A DNA stretch of 64,000 bases from Cephalotus follicularis (lineage: Eukaryota; Streptophyta; Magnoliopsida; Oxalidales; Cephalotaceae): the NCBI GenBank assembly GCA_001972305.1, contig BDDD01000078.1, positions 594,489 through 658,488 of the forward strand. The letters are read 5' to 3'. The translations under genes were made by a program, and so were the position numbers. Position 1 is the stretch's first letter, and each line of letters opens with the position of its first letter. Below are positions 20,845-33,273 of the stretch, in pieces. Below the pieces are notes generated by a model. It made no database searches, was not told the origin of the DNA, and saw only the letters and a list, made by a program, of their open reading frames with translations.

Positions 20845-22290
20845 TGTAACATCCCGAATTTTATAAAATAAAAGAGTGACTATTGGGCTAGTAATGTTTC
20901 CTTTGCAGTGGGACGAATGTTGGGTCGAATTCGTATAAAGGAGAAACTAGGCTTAAATTGTATTAATATTGTTATTGTTGGACTGGAATCGGATTGGGCC
21001 TTGAAATATTTTATGGTGCTGGGCCAAAATTATAAATGGATAATCAAATCTTTGGGCCGAAATTGTTTAAAGGAGAAAAGAATGGAAATCAGGCTTTAAA
21101 TGTATTATTATTGGGTTGGAATTGAATTAATAAAGAAATGACTTTTGGACCTTAAATGGATAAATGGTATTTGGGCTTGGAAATATTTATGGCCCAAATT
21201 GGAATAAAAGAGGAATGGGACTATTGGGTCTTCCTAAGTGCTCAACCCGCATTGTGTGTGTGTGCCGGCCGAGAAATGTGTAGAGAAATCTAGAGCCTTC
21301 CTTGGTTGTCTATAAGAAGTAGAAAGGAGTGAATGAGATGGCTACTAATAATTTGGGAGAGAAAGAGACAGGGGGACAAACAAGAGAGCAAAGGAAAGAG
21401 AAGTGAAGGCAAAGGAAATGTGCTAGATCTCATCAGATTCCAGATAGGTTCTACTACCTACTCAGTGCCTGTGTTTCATTGTGAATGTTATACACTGGTT
21501 CTATTATTAGTTAGATTTAATGTATTAAATGAATGAGTAATTGCAAGGTAAGAATGTGTATAATTTTCCAGGGATACAATGGATTGAGTAATTGTATAGT
21601 GTTATTGGTAGAAATGTCTTGATGCCTACACGTCGAGCTTGCAATGCGTTGAGGATGCCACGCTCTGCCTTGCGTCCCGAGCATGCAGTACGTGTGCATT
21701 CCGGGCATGCCTCCCGAGCTCCCAATGTGTGCGTCATGTACATGCGTCCCAAGATCCATAACGCGTGCTTCCCATGCATGCGTTCCGAGCCTGCCAAGTG
21801 TTACGCCGAGCACACCATTGTATGCGTTGAGCATGTCATAACATGCATATGGGCAACTCCCCATGGCCATGCATCCTGAGCATGCGCCATGCGTGTACGT
21901 AATGCCGAGATCCCCAACGGCATGCGTCCGAGGAGCCAATGGCATGCGTCATGTGTGTACGCCATGCCCGAGCTCCCAACGTCATGCCAAGCTTCCCAAC
22001 GACATGCATCCGAGGAAACAATAGCATGCATCCGAGGTGCCGAGGTACCGAGGATGCCAGGCAGCGAGCTCTCTTCGGGTAGCATGCGTCCGAGCATGCA
22101 TACCATACATGCTCCCGAGCAGGCAAATGTAATGTGCACGACCTCCCAACGGCATATCTCCCGAGCATGGAATGGTACCGATCCTCTACTGTCATGCGCC
22201 CAAGCATGGCATGGTACCGATCCTCTACTATCATGCGCCTGAGAATGGCATAGTGCTGAGCTCTCCACTGTCATTCACGATGGCACTGTA
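20845..22290 (+). repeat. Element E 5' LTR, segment 1
   Basis: It matches 38594-40010 of the 3' LTR. It contains a TATA-like TCTATAAGAAG near 21309 and, from about 21610, a dense array of GCATGC palindromes with recurring CCGAGCATGC / CATGCGTCC words. It is broken at 22290 by element F (CTGTA duplication). Confidence 0.88.
21610..22260 (+). repeat. GCATGC palindrome array in E LTR
   Basis: GCATGC and GCATGCG/CGCATGC words recur every 20-40 bases, often preceded by CCGAG. The block continues at 33118-33250 and 36050-36190, with a second copy at 39370-40250 and 42360-42400. Frames read across it are rich in Met, His and Cys purely from the repeat words. Confidence 0.75.
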
Positions 22291-25220
22291 TAATAGGACC
22301 CATTCCCGTTCCACCAAGGAGAGGAGCCCTGCCTAGGATTGCACACCAGCCAACAACCCTACAAACACCAAAACTACCCGACCTGGACCATCAAGGAAAA
22401 CTCAAGGGGTCAAATACGCAAGGGTTCGACTAGAAAGTCAGGACTCGGAACGCGTATTATGACGGGGGATAAAAAGGAAAGGGCATAGGACTTAATGAAA
22501 CTACAGGGGATCCAGAACTCACCGTTTCACTTAAGCTCGAGGAAACCCCATGCTCACCAAAAATGCTAAGGTCGGCTACAAGCCCGAGGAAACAACACGA
22601 CGTTCCTCACCTCGGCAACAAAAACTATCAAGCACTCAGGCTTCAACACGAACCAAACGTTCGTGGCACCCAAGTAACCCAAAGTGCCCGAGGACTTGCA
22701 AAAACCCGGGGACACGCCTAAAGTCCGAGGACACCCCAATGTCCTGGGACACACGAATGTCTGATGACTCACTAACGTCCAAAGACACAGGTGGCAAGAA
22801 AGATCCATGCACCCCTCACATTCGAGGGCTGCCAACTAACCAAGTGGTCTGACATCTACTTCCCTAGGACCCGAAACCTGCTCGGACAACGACCGTGATG
22901 GTCTGACTTCCTGTCGACGGCACATATCAAGATCTATCCTAGGGTCAAACAGTGCCCGACCACCATCCTCAACATCCACACTCATCTTTACCTCAGCTCG
23001 GGAGCTCAGAACTGCGGACTATATCAGCCAGAACCTCAACAACACCAAGAAAAACAAAAGCCGAGAAGAAATTTATATGATATATCATTTCAAAACATAA
23101 AAGAATTACACCGAATCCTTCTCAAAAGATAATACAAGAATTGTTTACCAAATAATATACAAAATACAACCAAAAGATATGCTCCCCATGCATGAAGGAA
23201 AGGCTGGCCGAGAAGGCTAGGGAAAATGCATGCTCAGTGGTCTACCTCGCAAAATATCCTTAAAGTGGTCCGACGATAGGAAAAACTTCACCTGTTCCGC
23301 AACTGCAAGAAAACCTGGGAGGGGGTTAGTACAAAGACTAGTGAGAGGGGAAAGAAAGCATTCCTTAGGAGCCAGACGAACACTAGACGCCAAGAACAAA
23401 AGGCTATCCCCCAACTGGGCCATCAATAAGCACGGCTCAAATACCCGAGGAAACTCAACAAGAAACAACAAACTACTTGGAGTATAATAAGCAAAAGATA
23501 TATATAAAATGACATCAATAATGGTGAAAACAAGAACAAGAGAGACAAAATAAAGCAAGGTGTCCAAACCAAATTTCCCGAGGACCCAACAAAGGATCTT
23601 AGACTCCGGGGATCAATTGATCAGAGGAATACTGGTACCTACCATGTAACCCAACTCACGTCGGCCATATCCAATACATCTGCTGGCGCCGGATTTCACG
23701 GTGGTAAACTCACACAGTCCACCAAACAGAACTGGAGAATAAGATCATACGCTTACAAGATGTGCACCACCTGTCATATACCAGTATAGAGAGCCACATG
23801 TCTTTGTCTTCAATCAAAGGTACCGACAGATAAGTGTCGAACCCAGCCCCTAAGAGACAAGCAGTTCGCAACATCAACTGATGGACCAGCGAATCACCGC
23901 TCAGGCACCACCCTCGTCGGCAAATCGCGTATAAGAACATCGACTGAGAGGTCGACGAATCACCGCATGAGCCATCCATCGTTAGAAATCTCATAGTAGA
24001 GCATCCTACAAGGCCTGTTGGGAAGAGGAGGGGATCCTCGGCTGCACTCACACTTCATTTTGTCGTAGACAACAGAAGTGAGCAGATCCAGGTAGACGAA
24101 CCTGGGGGCAGTCACACTTACAGTGCATCATAGACCAATGCCACTGCAGTTATGAGAGGGGATTCCACGCTTGCTCGCCCTCACCCTATCGTGCTTGGTC
24201 ATTACCATTTCCTAGTACCCAGTATCCAGAATCCAACAATATATGGTATCAAAAGAGTTATGACATATACATAAATAGGATAAAATCAAGGGAAAAACAT
24301 ATCCTAGAACATCAAGCTCACCAGCTCGGAAATCTATATCAACTGAAATATATCAAAGTCAGAGGAAGGAATAACTCTCAGAAATAAGACACCATGAAAG
24401 AAAATATTCAGCGGACACAAAATAAGCTCAAAACTCTCGATTGTTCAAGGTAAAAGAAAGGAATGTCCCACTCACAACTTAACCACACTCCTCCGCACAG
24501 CTCCTATAGCTTTGGATCAACGCTCAACTCCTCGGCTACAAGAACAACAACAAACACAGACTTACAACAGTCTATAACCAAAATAGAGCAAAACATGCAT
24601 GAAGCCTACATGCATGATCGTCTCCTCGGATCATCACCCTGACCATCCATATTGCTTAACTTTCACCACGGATCACCCCACGGACACCACCGTCATCTCT
24701 TACTCCACCGCAACGGGAGGTTTAGCACGCACATTGCCAAACTAACAGAGGAAAGAAGACGAAGAAAGAAGAGCTCACCTCGACGAACTCAAGGTCCAAG
24801 ATCTTCAAGCAAAACTCGCCTTCACCAGAGAAAACTTCAGAAGGAAAGAAGAAGAAGCACAAAGAACTTACACTTCTCTTAACCAGCACATTTCTGGCAC
24901 CAACAACTGATACAACGGCTCCTCACTGCTTATACTGGCTTGACGTGAGTGTTGTGTGCTTGACAAGATGGGACACTGATATTCCTTACACAACCTGCCC
25001 CACCCACGTGCACACTACTTCAATGCCAACGCGCCAAAGCCAAAAGTAAAACCAATCCAACCAGACCCACGTGCACACTACTTCAACGCCAACGCGCCAA
25101 AGCCAAAAGTTAAACAAATCCAACAAGCCCAAACCACAAAGGCCCAATTCTTCACCAAAGAAAAATTTTCAAGGCCCAAACCAAAAAGTCCAATACCGAA
25201 AATGGACTTGGGTCGTAAAA
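22291..25220 (-). repeat. Element F 3' LTR (left copy)
   Basis: It is similar along its length to 30215-33112. Both contain CCGAGGAC / GTCCNNGGACAC degenerate repeats (about 22680-22800) and the block near 23230-23480. The minus-strand start should read TGTGACGACCC but here is TTTTACGACCC, so the junction with G is rearranged. There is no gene. Confidence 0.85.
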
Positions 25221-26065
25221 TATCACAGTTACTTTATTTCCAAAACATAACAGAGTTCGAATATCATAAAGGTGAAATTGTATTGTCTCAATAAAAAACC
25301 AGATTAAGATAGCCAAGGAAAAAAAGAACATCCATACTTTACAAAGTAACCCGCATTTTAATAAAACCAACAAGGGAGGGTATCGAAGAAAGAGTTATCC
25401 GTACATAATCATTAAACAGTAAAATTGACTTTATTCAAATAAACTCGAATGGAGTATCCAAGAACGAAAGAATAATCCGTACATTGAGTTGTCTCCGAAA
25501 TTATCCTCAAGAGAAAATAAAATAAACCCTACGCAGCACTTCCGTCGATATAGTTACCTAAAAGATATAAAAATAACAATTCAAATAAGAAATTAGAAAT
25601 CCTTGCGAAAGTGTCAGCGCTTTATGTAGAACAAAGCCAAAACCGTCGACTCTTTCTAGCATAAGCGTCAACGTTTATCAGGACACAGGCGACGTTTAAA
25701 CATTTTAAAAACTCAAACTTTTAGGACAGAGCATCGACGCTTTACAGAAACAAAGCAAGATTATGCACATTTGAGTGAAGGCGTAGACGCTTTGATGAAA
25801 CAAAGGGGAAGTGCATCGGCGCTGTACATGAGTTTAAGTGTGCTTACAGTGCTACACGTATATTGAAGAAAGTGAGGATTAAAACATTGCATTTGTGAGC
25901 AGACCACTCTAACACAGCACCCATTAACACAACATGCACAACACACACACCGGCTGCTCACAGCAACACCACACACTGCTCACAACATATACACGCACGC
26001 CTACACTTAACACAACACACATACATATACTACATGCAAAACACACACAACACACATACACATAC
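25221..26065 (-). repeat. LTR fragment G, left part
   Basis: Non-coding sequence continuous with 27991-29208 once H1 is removed. It carries palindromes (25610-25830) and a CA-rich tract (25914-26064). Its left end is fused to F's LTR without a target duplication, implying a deletion that also removed F's pol. No coding capacity. Confidence 0.6.
25610..25830 (-). repeat. TCGA palindrome cluster in G
   Basis: Degenerate copies such as CATCGACGCTTTA, AAGCGTCAACG and GTCAGCGCTTTA are spaced 25-50 bases apart, the same style as in H and A/B. Confidence 0.6.
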
Positions 26066-27911
26066 TGTAATGACCCAAATTTCCATGTAAGATATTAATT
26101 ATGGAAAATGATTGCTATTGTGTAAATTGGCAAATTGTTCAAGGGACCCATAGTATGACCCTACGCTCGGGGGGCTCAGGGGTTCCGCTCATAAATTGGC
26201 TGTTTGTTTTGGATGAATGTCATGTTGAAAGCATCAATCTAAAAGGTTAAGAGTTGACAAAGATGTCTAAAGCGCCGACGGTTTTATTGAAAGAGTCAAC
26301 GCTTTGGGCAACGGACGACGCTCTAATTGTAAATGTTGACGCGTTGAAGTCAAGTGTGTCAGTTGACCTGGACGAGACTTAAAACAGCGACGCTTTGTAA
26401 GAAAGCATCGGCGCTTTAGTCGGGATAGAAGTGGAGAACTCAGGTCAAGCCCGTGACCGATGACGCTTAGGGAGAAAACGTCGACGCTTTGAGCTACAGA
26501 CAAAATGAAAAATCTGGCTTTTTGGCATTTTGTGGGTGAAAATCTTTAATTCTGGACACGTGGCAGGCCGGGGGAGGATAATATGAGATGTTATCAGATG
26601 ATGTAACAAGTCTCATCACTTGGATTGGCTAAATTTGAGCACATGGGCTGCCAAGAGAGAGAGTTGAGTTGTGTGAGAAGGGGAGAAGACTTGCCTCCCA
26701 AGTAACCCTTCTATTTAATGGCAAAGAGGGTTGAACTCAGTCATTTTGGCTGAGAAACAAAGTGCTCCTGCTAAGAGTGAAGTGGAGAATTCGTGGGAGA
26801 TCAAAAGAGAAAGAAATTCTAAAGAAAAGTAAGGAAATTCTATACCCATTTATGTCAAAGCTTCCTCTGTTTTGATTCAAAATTATGCAGCGGATTGTTC
26901 TATTGATATCTTTTTCAATTCTTGATGAATATTTGAATGGTTGGATGTTTTAGAAACGTTAGGATGTGATATTCAACTTTCATGCTTTGCATGTTTCAAG
27001 ATTCTATCGTTTTCTTCACGAAAATTCATGTTTTAAATTGCTGTTTGGGTACTATTTTATTCCTAGATTATGCAGCAATTTCTTTAAATCATATCTTGCT
27101 CGTTTCTTGATGAAAAATTAAATCGTTGGATGTTTTGAAAACCTTGAGATGTCCTCTTTAACTGTTATGTTTTATGTATCTCGAAATTCTGTCGAATTCT
27201 TGATAAGAATTGATGTTTCATTTTACTTCTCATGCCCTGTTTTCATATGGCACAAGCCACTTTCAAAAATTCATAACGGATTCAATTCTCAACCAATTGT
27301 TATGATCTTGAACTTTCTGAATTCGTAAAGATGTCTACTTTAATGTTTATGTTTTACATTTTATCTGAAAATGCTTATTTCTATATGAATTATCAGTTTT
27401 AGCAAAGCTATGCAAAACTGTTTTTATGAACTCATTTGAGTCAATTACTCAAATGAAGAGAAAGGTTTATGAATTGTGAAAGAAATGTTATGAAATGATT
27501 TTTATGAATGCTTTGAGCGGATCACTCAAAGTAAATGATGAATGAACCACCCTTGGATTGCGATCCAAGGGGAATGGAGTGAGATGGTCAATGTTAATGA
27601 AGCGAGATGCTTACGGACATGCATGTGATGTAAGGATAGTAGTCGGGGAGTGCACAATGCCCCGGTGAAGTGGTGTAAAGGGTTCATTAAAGTTTGTATG
27701 ACTTCTATGTTTATGAAATGTTCTAGTTACGAGTTTGTAATTACAAAAGTGACATGCTTTACGAAATGTTCTAGTTATATGTATTGACTAGAAAAAGGTT
27801 ATGCTGAAATGTGTTTACTATAAAAACACCTTACTGAGCTATTTTGAGCTCATTCCTTTCAATGTTGTTTTCAAATAAAATGTTTTCAGGAAATGAATGA
27901 ATGGAGATTAC
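26066..27911 (+). mobile_element. Solo LTR H1 (incomplete at assembly gap)
   Basis: It begins TGTAATGACCC at 26066 inside CA-rich sequence of G. It matches H2 (40253-42359) in reverse complement. Relative to H2 it lacks roughly the last 390 bases, which fall at the run of Ns. It carries a palindrome cluster at 26265-26490. No gag-pol is present. Confidence 0.82.
26265..26490 (+). repeat. TCGA palindrome cluster in H1
   Basis: Copies such as AAAACGTCGACGCTTT, GCATCGGCGCTTTAG and GCGACGCTTTG form the 16-bp palindrome AAAGCGTCGACGCTTT with mutations. The same block occurs in H2 at 41855-42125. Confidence 0.72.
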
Positions 27912-27990
27912 NNNNNNNNNNNNNNNNNNNNNNNNNNNNNNNNNNNNNNNNNNNNNNNNNNNNNNNNNNNNNNNNNNNNNNNNNNNNNNN
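27912..27990. other. Assembly gap (79 N)
   Basis: Seventy-nine Ns replace the last part of H1. By comparison with H2 about 390 bases of LTR plus a target duplication should be here, so the N length does not reflect the true distance. Confidence 0.95.
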
Positions 27991-29208
27991 CACAAAACAC
28001 ACACACAACACGCCCCGCGCACACACACATAACACATACTACCTACAGAACACACACACTCCCACACGACACACACTGTCTACACACGGCGCATTCACTG
28101 CACACACACCACATGCAAAACTTCTCACACTCATACCCGACACTGCCCTCAACACACTAACAATCACACAGACAACACATGCATCACATACTCTATTTCC
28201 ATAACATACACACAACCAACACACACGCACATGCAGGACGATTCTATTGCTGAGCATGAACCAAGGTGATGGATTGGTGGGCAACAAAGGAGTCTACAAA
28301 GCCAGTTAAACCAGCCCTTACATGATGCAGATGGAAACATCAAGAAATACATAAAAACAGGGGAGAACACAACAAAGAAGACAGGGACAAGGTAGCACGA
28401 TTATACTTAAACAGGGGGACGAAATAACCATACACAGATGACAAAAACCAATGCCAGACACCAGGGAAAACTAAAGAACCAGTAACAAAGTGGTGCAGGC
28501 TTACACAGAGAGAAGAGGATTAACACATGCATATATGTATAGTCTAAATAACCGCAAAACAATATCTTAAACCAAAACACAGTGAAACAAACCTGGGTGA
28601 TGAAGGAGCCGAGGGACAAGGCGCAAGAAATTTTCTGAGCTTCCTAAAAAATGGTGTCCGAGCATGATAGAGGAAGAAGAAGAGAGATAGGAGAAAAGGA
28701 AGGTGGCTGTCTTAAATTGGGCAAAAACACGTGAGAAAAAATGAAAGAGAGTAGTGCATGGTAGAGATGACACGGGAGAGGGATTTTCGGCAGAGAGGGT
28801 GCATAAGTGAGAGATTGGGAGAGAAAGAAATTTAAGAGGGAGAGATTAAGGGAGACAGAGTGGCGGTAATAAAGGCAAAATAACAAAGGAATAAACTTTT
28901 CCTTTTTAAATTGATTTTGCATAATTTGGGTTTTAAAACAAAAGGGACAATTCCCTTTTTAAAAAGATTTTCTTCTTAATATGCATAATTTGGCTTCTCT
29001 AAAATAAAAGTGATAAAAGGCTTTAAAAAAAATATTTTCTTTAACCATTTACCAAAGATGTTTATTGGTCAAAATTCAAAATTAAATTAGCCCAAACAAA
29101 CCAAAATTTTGGGTAATTCATATTTAAAACAAATAGGCAGCCCACAAAAATAAAATTAAAAGGGGTCCAAATTAAAATAAATTTTATACGGAAAAACGGG
29201 ATATTACA
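27991..29208 (-). repeat. LTR fragment G, right part
   Basis: The right end reads GGGATATTACA, that is TGTAATATCCC as an LTR start on the minus strand, exactly at the break in F's gag. It starts with CA-rich simple sequence (27991-28235) like that left of H1. Hydrophobic minus-strand frames here look like chance products of T-rich sequence. No gene is supported. Confidence 0.72.
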
Positions 29209-30063
29209 CTCACCTTGCTTGGCCTGAGAAGCAACTTGCTTGTGTCCTCGGTCTTGCCTAGCCCTCTTGTCTGCAAGACTCTGCTCAACACGCTTGGCGG
29301 CCACCACCAAGTCGCCAAAGACTGTCCATGTGATGAGAGCAGCTAAATGCCTCACCTCAAGACTCAATCCTTCCATAAACTTCTGGCACTGTTCTTCCTG
29401 GTCTACAACAAGCGCTGAAGCAAAATGAGATTGCTCCATGAAACGATACTCATACTCCGCCACTGACATGTTGCCTTGATGTAGATGGAGGAACTACCTC
29501 CTCTTTTCCTGCACATACGTCGGAGGATAGAAATACTGTCAAAAATCCCATCGCAAGATATCCCAAGAGATCCCTGCTACGTCGGCATTCCTTGCGTTGA
29601 GAGCATCCCACCAACGACGAGCATTCCTCTGCATCAAGAAAGAAGCAAGGCGGACGCGCGAATCGTCCGTGATCCCTATATGTTCAAAGATTTCTTCAAC
29701 TAGACTCAACCATTCATTTGCATTTGCCAGGTCGGCCATTCCTTCAAAGGTCATAGCGCCTAAACACTGCATACGTTCTATAGGTAAGGCCTTAGGCCTA
29801 TCAACTCCCAATACTTGAGCCCTCATTAGAAAAGTCTGCATCATATCCGACTGACTATCCGTACCAGCTGGAGGAGGAACATGTGTAGCGGACTGTGCTA
29901 CTTGAACATCGGCTACAACCGTCGGATGAGCTTCCCGCCCTTCCACTCAGGGTTGGGCATGAACTTCAAGCTCCACGCATGGTAGAGAGGCCACTCTACC
30001 TCAACCATGACCATGACTTCTAGCAAGACCACGTCCACTGGGTTGACCACGAGGCATTACCAT
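29209..30063 (-). pseudogene. Element F gag (broken, truncated by G)
   Basis: The likely start is the ATG at 30063-30061, about 140 bases inside the primer site, opening MVMPRGQPSGRG. The gag core follows: FEGMADLANANEWLSLVEEI, NARRWWDALNARNADV, then NMSVAEYEYRFMEQS and FMEGLSLEVRHL. Early stops (around residue 18) and a frame break near 29540-29470 inactivate it. The frame runs to QAKQGE and is cut by G at 29208. No zinc knuckle or pol follows. The sequence suits a chromovirus-type gypsy gag, different from A/B. Confidence 0.85.
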
Positions 30064-30200
30064 TTCATTCACATGCAAGGTTAGAGGATTACTAAGCAGA
30101 AGATTCTATATGAGATGCATGTAATGCACAAACCATGAACCCATGAAAACTATCATCTAAGCCTGGGCTTCATCCCACTGCTTACACAAAACCAACATCT

Positions 30201-30211
30201 GTCTGATACCA
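30201..30211 (-). other. Primer-binding site of element F
   Basis: On the minus strand this reads TGGTATCAGAC, an initiator-Met-type site three bases inside the right LTR. It fixes F as minus strand and the right LTR as its 5' LTR. Confidence 0.82.
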
Positions 30212-30214
30212 AGC

Positions 30215-33112
30215 TAACAGGACCCATTCCTGTTTTAACCAGGAAAGGAGCCCTGCCGGGGATGGCACACCAGCCAAAAACCCTGCAAATTCCAAAACTA
30301 CCCGGCCTGGACCATCAAGGATAACTCCAGGGGTCAAATACGTAAGGGTCCAGACTGGGAACGCGTATTATGATGGGGGATAAAAAGGAAAGGGCCTAAG
30401 ACTTAATGACGCTACAGGGGATCCAAAACTCATCGTTTCACTTAAGAACGAGGAAACCCCACATGTGATCCACCCACGCTCACCAAAAACACTAAGGTCG
30501 GCTACAAGCTCGAGGAAACAACACTACGTTCCTCACCTCAGCAACCAAAACTATCAAGCACTCAGGCTTCAACAAGAACCAAACGTCCATGGAACCCAAG
30601 TACCCCAAAGTGCCCGAGGACTTACAAAAGCCCGGGGACACGCCAAAATTTGAGGACTCCCCAATGTCCAGGGACACACGAATGTCCGACAACTCACTAA
30701 CATCCAAAGACAAACATGGCAACAAAGATCCATGCACCCCTCACATCCGAGGACTGCCAACTAACCTAGTGGTCTGACATCTACTACCCTAGGACCCGAA
30801 ACTTGGTCGGACAATGACCATGATGGTCCGACTTCCTGCCAAGGAAGCCTGCCACGTACCAAGATCTTTCCTAGAGTCAAACAGAGCCCGACCATCATCC
30901 TCAGCATCCACACTCATGCTTACCTAGGCTCGGAAACTCAGAACTAAGGTCTATACCACCCGGAACCTCAACAACAACACTAAGAAAAACAAAAGCCAAG
31001 AAGAAATATATATGAAATATCTTTTCAGAACATAAAAGAATTACACAAAATCCTTCTCAAAAGATCGTACAAGAATTGTTTACAAAACAATATAGAAAAT
31101 ACAACCCAAAGATAAGCTCCCCATGCATAAAGGAAAGGCTGGCCAAGAAGGTCAGGGAAAACGCATGCTCTGTGGTCTACCTCGCAAAATATCCTTAGAC
31201 TGGTCTGACGATTGGAAAAACTTCACCTGTTCCTCAACTGCAAAACAACCTAGGAGGGGGTTAGTCCAAAGACTAGTGGGAGGGGAAAGAAAGTATTCCT
31301 TAGGCACTAGACGAACACTAGACGCCGAGAACAAAAGGCTATGCCCCAATTGGGCCATCAATAACCACTGCTCAAGTACCCGAGGATACTCAACAAGAAT
31401 CAACAGACTACTTGGAGTATTATAGCAAAAGATATATATATGACATCAATAATGCTTAAAATAAGAACAAGAGTGACAAAATAAGGCAAGGTGCCCAAAC
31501 CAAATTTCCCGAGGACCAATCAAAGGATCTTAGACTCCAGGGATCAATTGATCTGAGGACTACTGGTACCTGCCATGTTACCTAAGTCAACTCGGCCAAA
31601 TCACCTCGGCCATATCCAATACATATGCTGGCGCGGCATTTCACAGCGATAATCTCACACAGTCCACCAAACAGAACCGAAGATCAAGATCATAGGCTTA
31701 CAGGATGTGCACCACCTATCATATACTGGTACAAAGAGCCACATGTCTTGGTCTTCTATCAGTGGTGCCGACGAATCGGTGTCGAACCCAGCCCCTAAGA
31801 GACAAGCAGATCGCGAACATCAACTAAGGGGCCAGCGAATCACTGCTCAGGCACCACCCTCGTCAGCAAATCGCGTATAAGAATATCGACTAAGAGGTCG
31901 GCGAATCACTGCACGAGCCATCCATCGTCAGAAATCTCATAGTAGAGCATCCTACAAGGCCTATCGGGAAGAGGAGGGGATCCTCGGCTGCACTCACACT
32001 CTCATTTCATCATAGACAACAGAATTGAGCAGATCCAGGTAAAGGAACCTGGGGGCAGTCACACTTACAGCAGATCATAGACCAATGCCACTACAGTTAT
32101 GAGAGGGGAATCCACGCTTGCTCGCCCTCACCCAGTCGTGCTCGGTCATTACCATTTCCCAGTACCCAGTATCCAGAATCCAACAATACAAGGTATCAAA
32201 AGAGTTATGACATAAATATAAACAAGATAAAATCAAGGGAACAACATATCCAAAAACATCAGGCTCACCAACTCAGGAATCTATATCAAATGAAATATAT
32301 CAAAACCAGAGGAAGGAATAACTCCCAGAAATAAGACACCATGAAAGAAAATATTCAGAGGACACAAAATAAGCTTAAAACTCTCTATTGTTCAAGGTAA
32401 GAGAAAGGAATGTCCCACTCAGCACTTAACCACACTCTTGCGCATAGCTCCTATAGCTTTGGATTAACGCTCAGCTCCTCGGCTACAAGAACAACAACAA
32501 ACACAGACTTATCACAGACTGTAACCGAAACAGAGCAAAACATGCTCGAAGCCTACATGCATGATCTTCTCCTCAGATCGTCACCCTGACCATCCACATT
32601 GCTCAGCTTTCACCGCAAATCACCCCATGGACACCACCGTCACCTGTGACACCACCGCAATGGGAGGTTTAGCACGCACATTGCTAAACTAACAAAGGAA
32701 AGAAGATGAAGAAAGAATAGCTCCCCTCGATGAACTGAAGGTCAAAGATCTTCAAGCAAAACTCACCTTCACCAGAGAAAACTTCTGAAGAAAAGAAGAA
32801 GAAGCACATAAAACTTACACTTCTCTCAACCAGCACACTTCTGGCACCAACAACTGATACAACGGCTCCTTTCTGCTTATACTGCCTTGACGTGAATGTT
32901 GTGTGCTTGACAAGATGGGACACTGATATCCCTTACACAACCTGCCATACCGACGTGCACACTACATCAATGCCAACGGGCCAAAACGCCAAAGCCAAAA
33001 GAAAAACCAATCCAACAAACCCAAACCACAAAGGCCCAATTCTTCGCCAAGGAAAAAATTTCAAGGCCCAAACCAAAAAGTCCAATACCCAAAATGGACT
33101 TGGGTCGTCACA
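30215..33112 (-). repeat. Element F 5' LTR (right copy)
   Basis: It starts (minus strand) TGTGACGACCC at 33112 and ends GGTCCTGTTA at 30215, next to the primer site. It aligns with 22291-25220 over its whole length. It contains CCGAGGAC-type degenerate repeats at about 30600-30720. No gene is seen. Confidence 0.88.
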
Positions 33113-33273
33113 CTGTAATGCACTGAGCACTCCACAGCATACATCTCGGGCATGCATCCCCATGCCGAGCATGGCATAGCAATGAGCCATCCACTGGCCT
33201 ACGCCCGAGCATGTATGCGTCCGAGGATGCATCAGTGTAGCCACCATGCTGTGCCATCCGTGCAGTGCGTTAT
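33113..33273 (+). repeat. Element E 5' LTR, segment 2
   Basis: It continues E's LTR between F and I, matching 40011-40170, with GCATGC words. It ends with GTTAT, duplicated at 36046-36050 around solo LTR I. Confidence 0.85.

Larger units (their letters stand above)
22291..33112 (-). mobile_element. Element F: gypsy element with gag, pol lost, inserted in E
   Basis: It is flanked by CTGTA at 22286-22290 and 33113-33117. LTRs of about 2.9 kb sit at 22291-25220 and 30215-33112. A minus-strand primer site lies just inside the right LTR and a broken gag follows. Between gag and the left LTR only LTR-like sequence of G (containing H1) is found; protease to integrase is absent. The LTRs read TGTGACGACC...GTCCTGTTA on the minus strand, an unusual TG...TA pair. 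Confidence 0.85.

Noticed and set aside
21517..22274. Frames rich in Met, His and Cys on both strands of E's LTR
   Set aside because: They result from repeated GCATGC words. The corresponding frames in the other LTR are broken differently.
27831..28204. Frames reading across the run of Ns
   Set aside because: They include unknown residues from the assembly gap and CA-repeat translation; they are not real genes.
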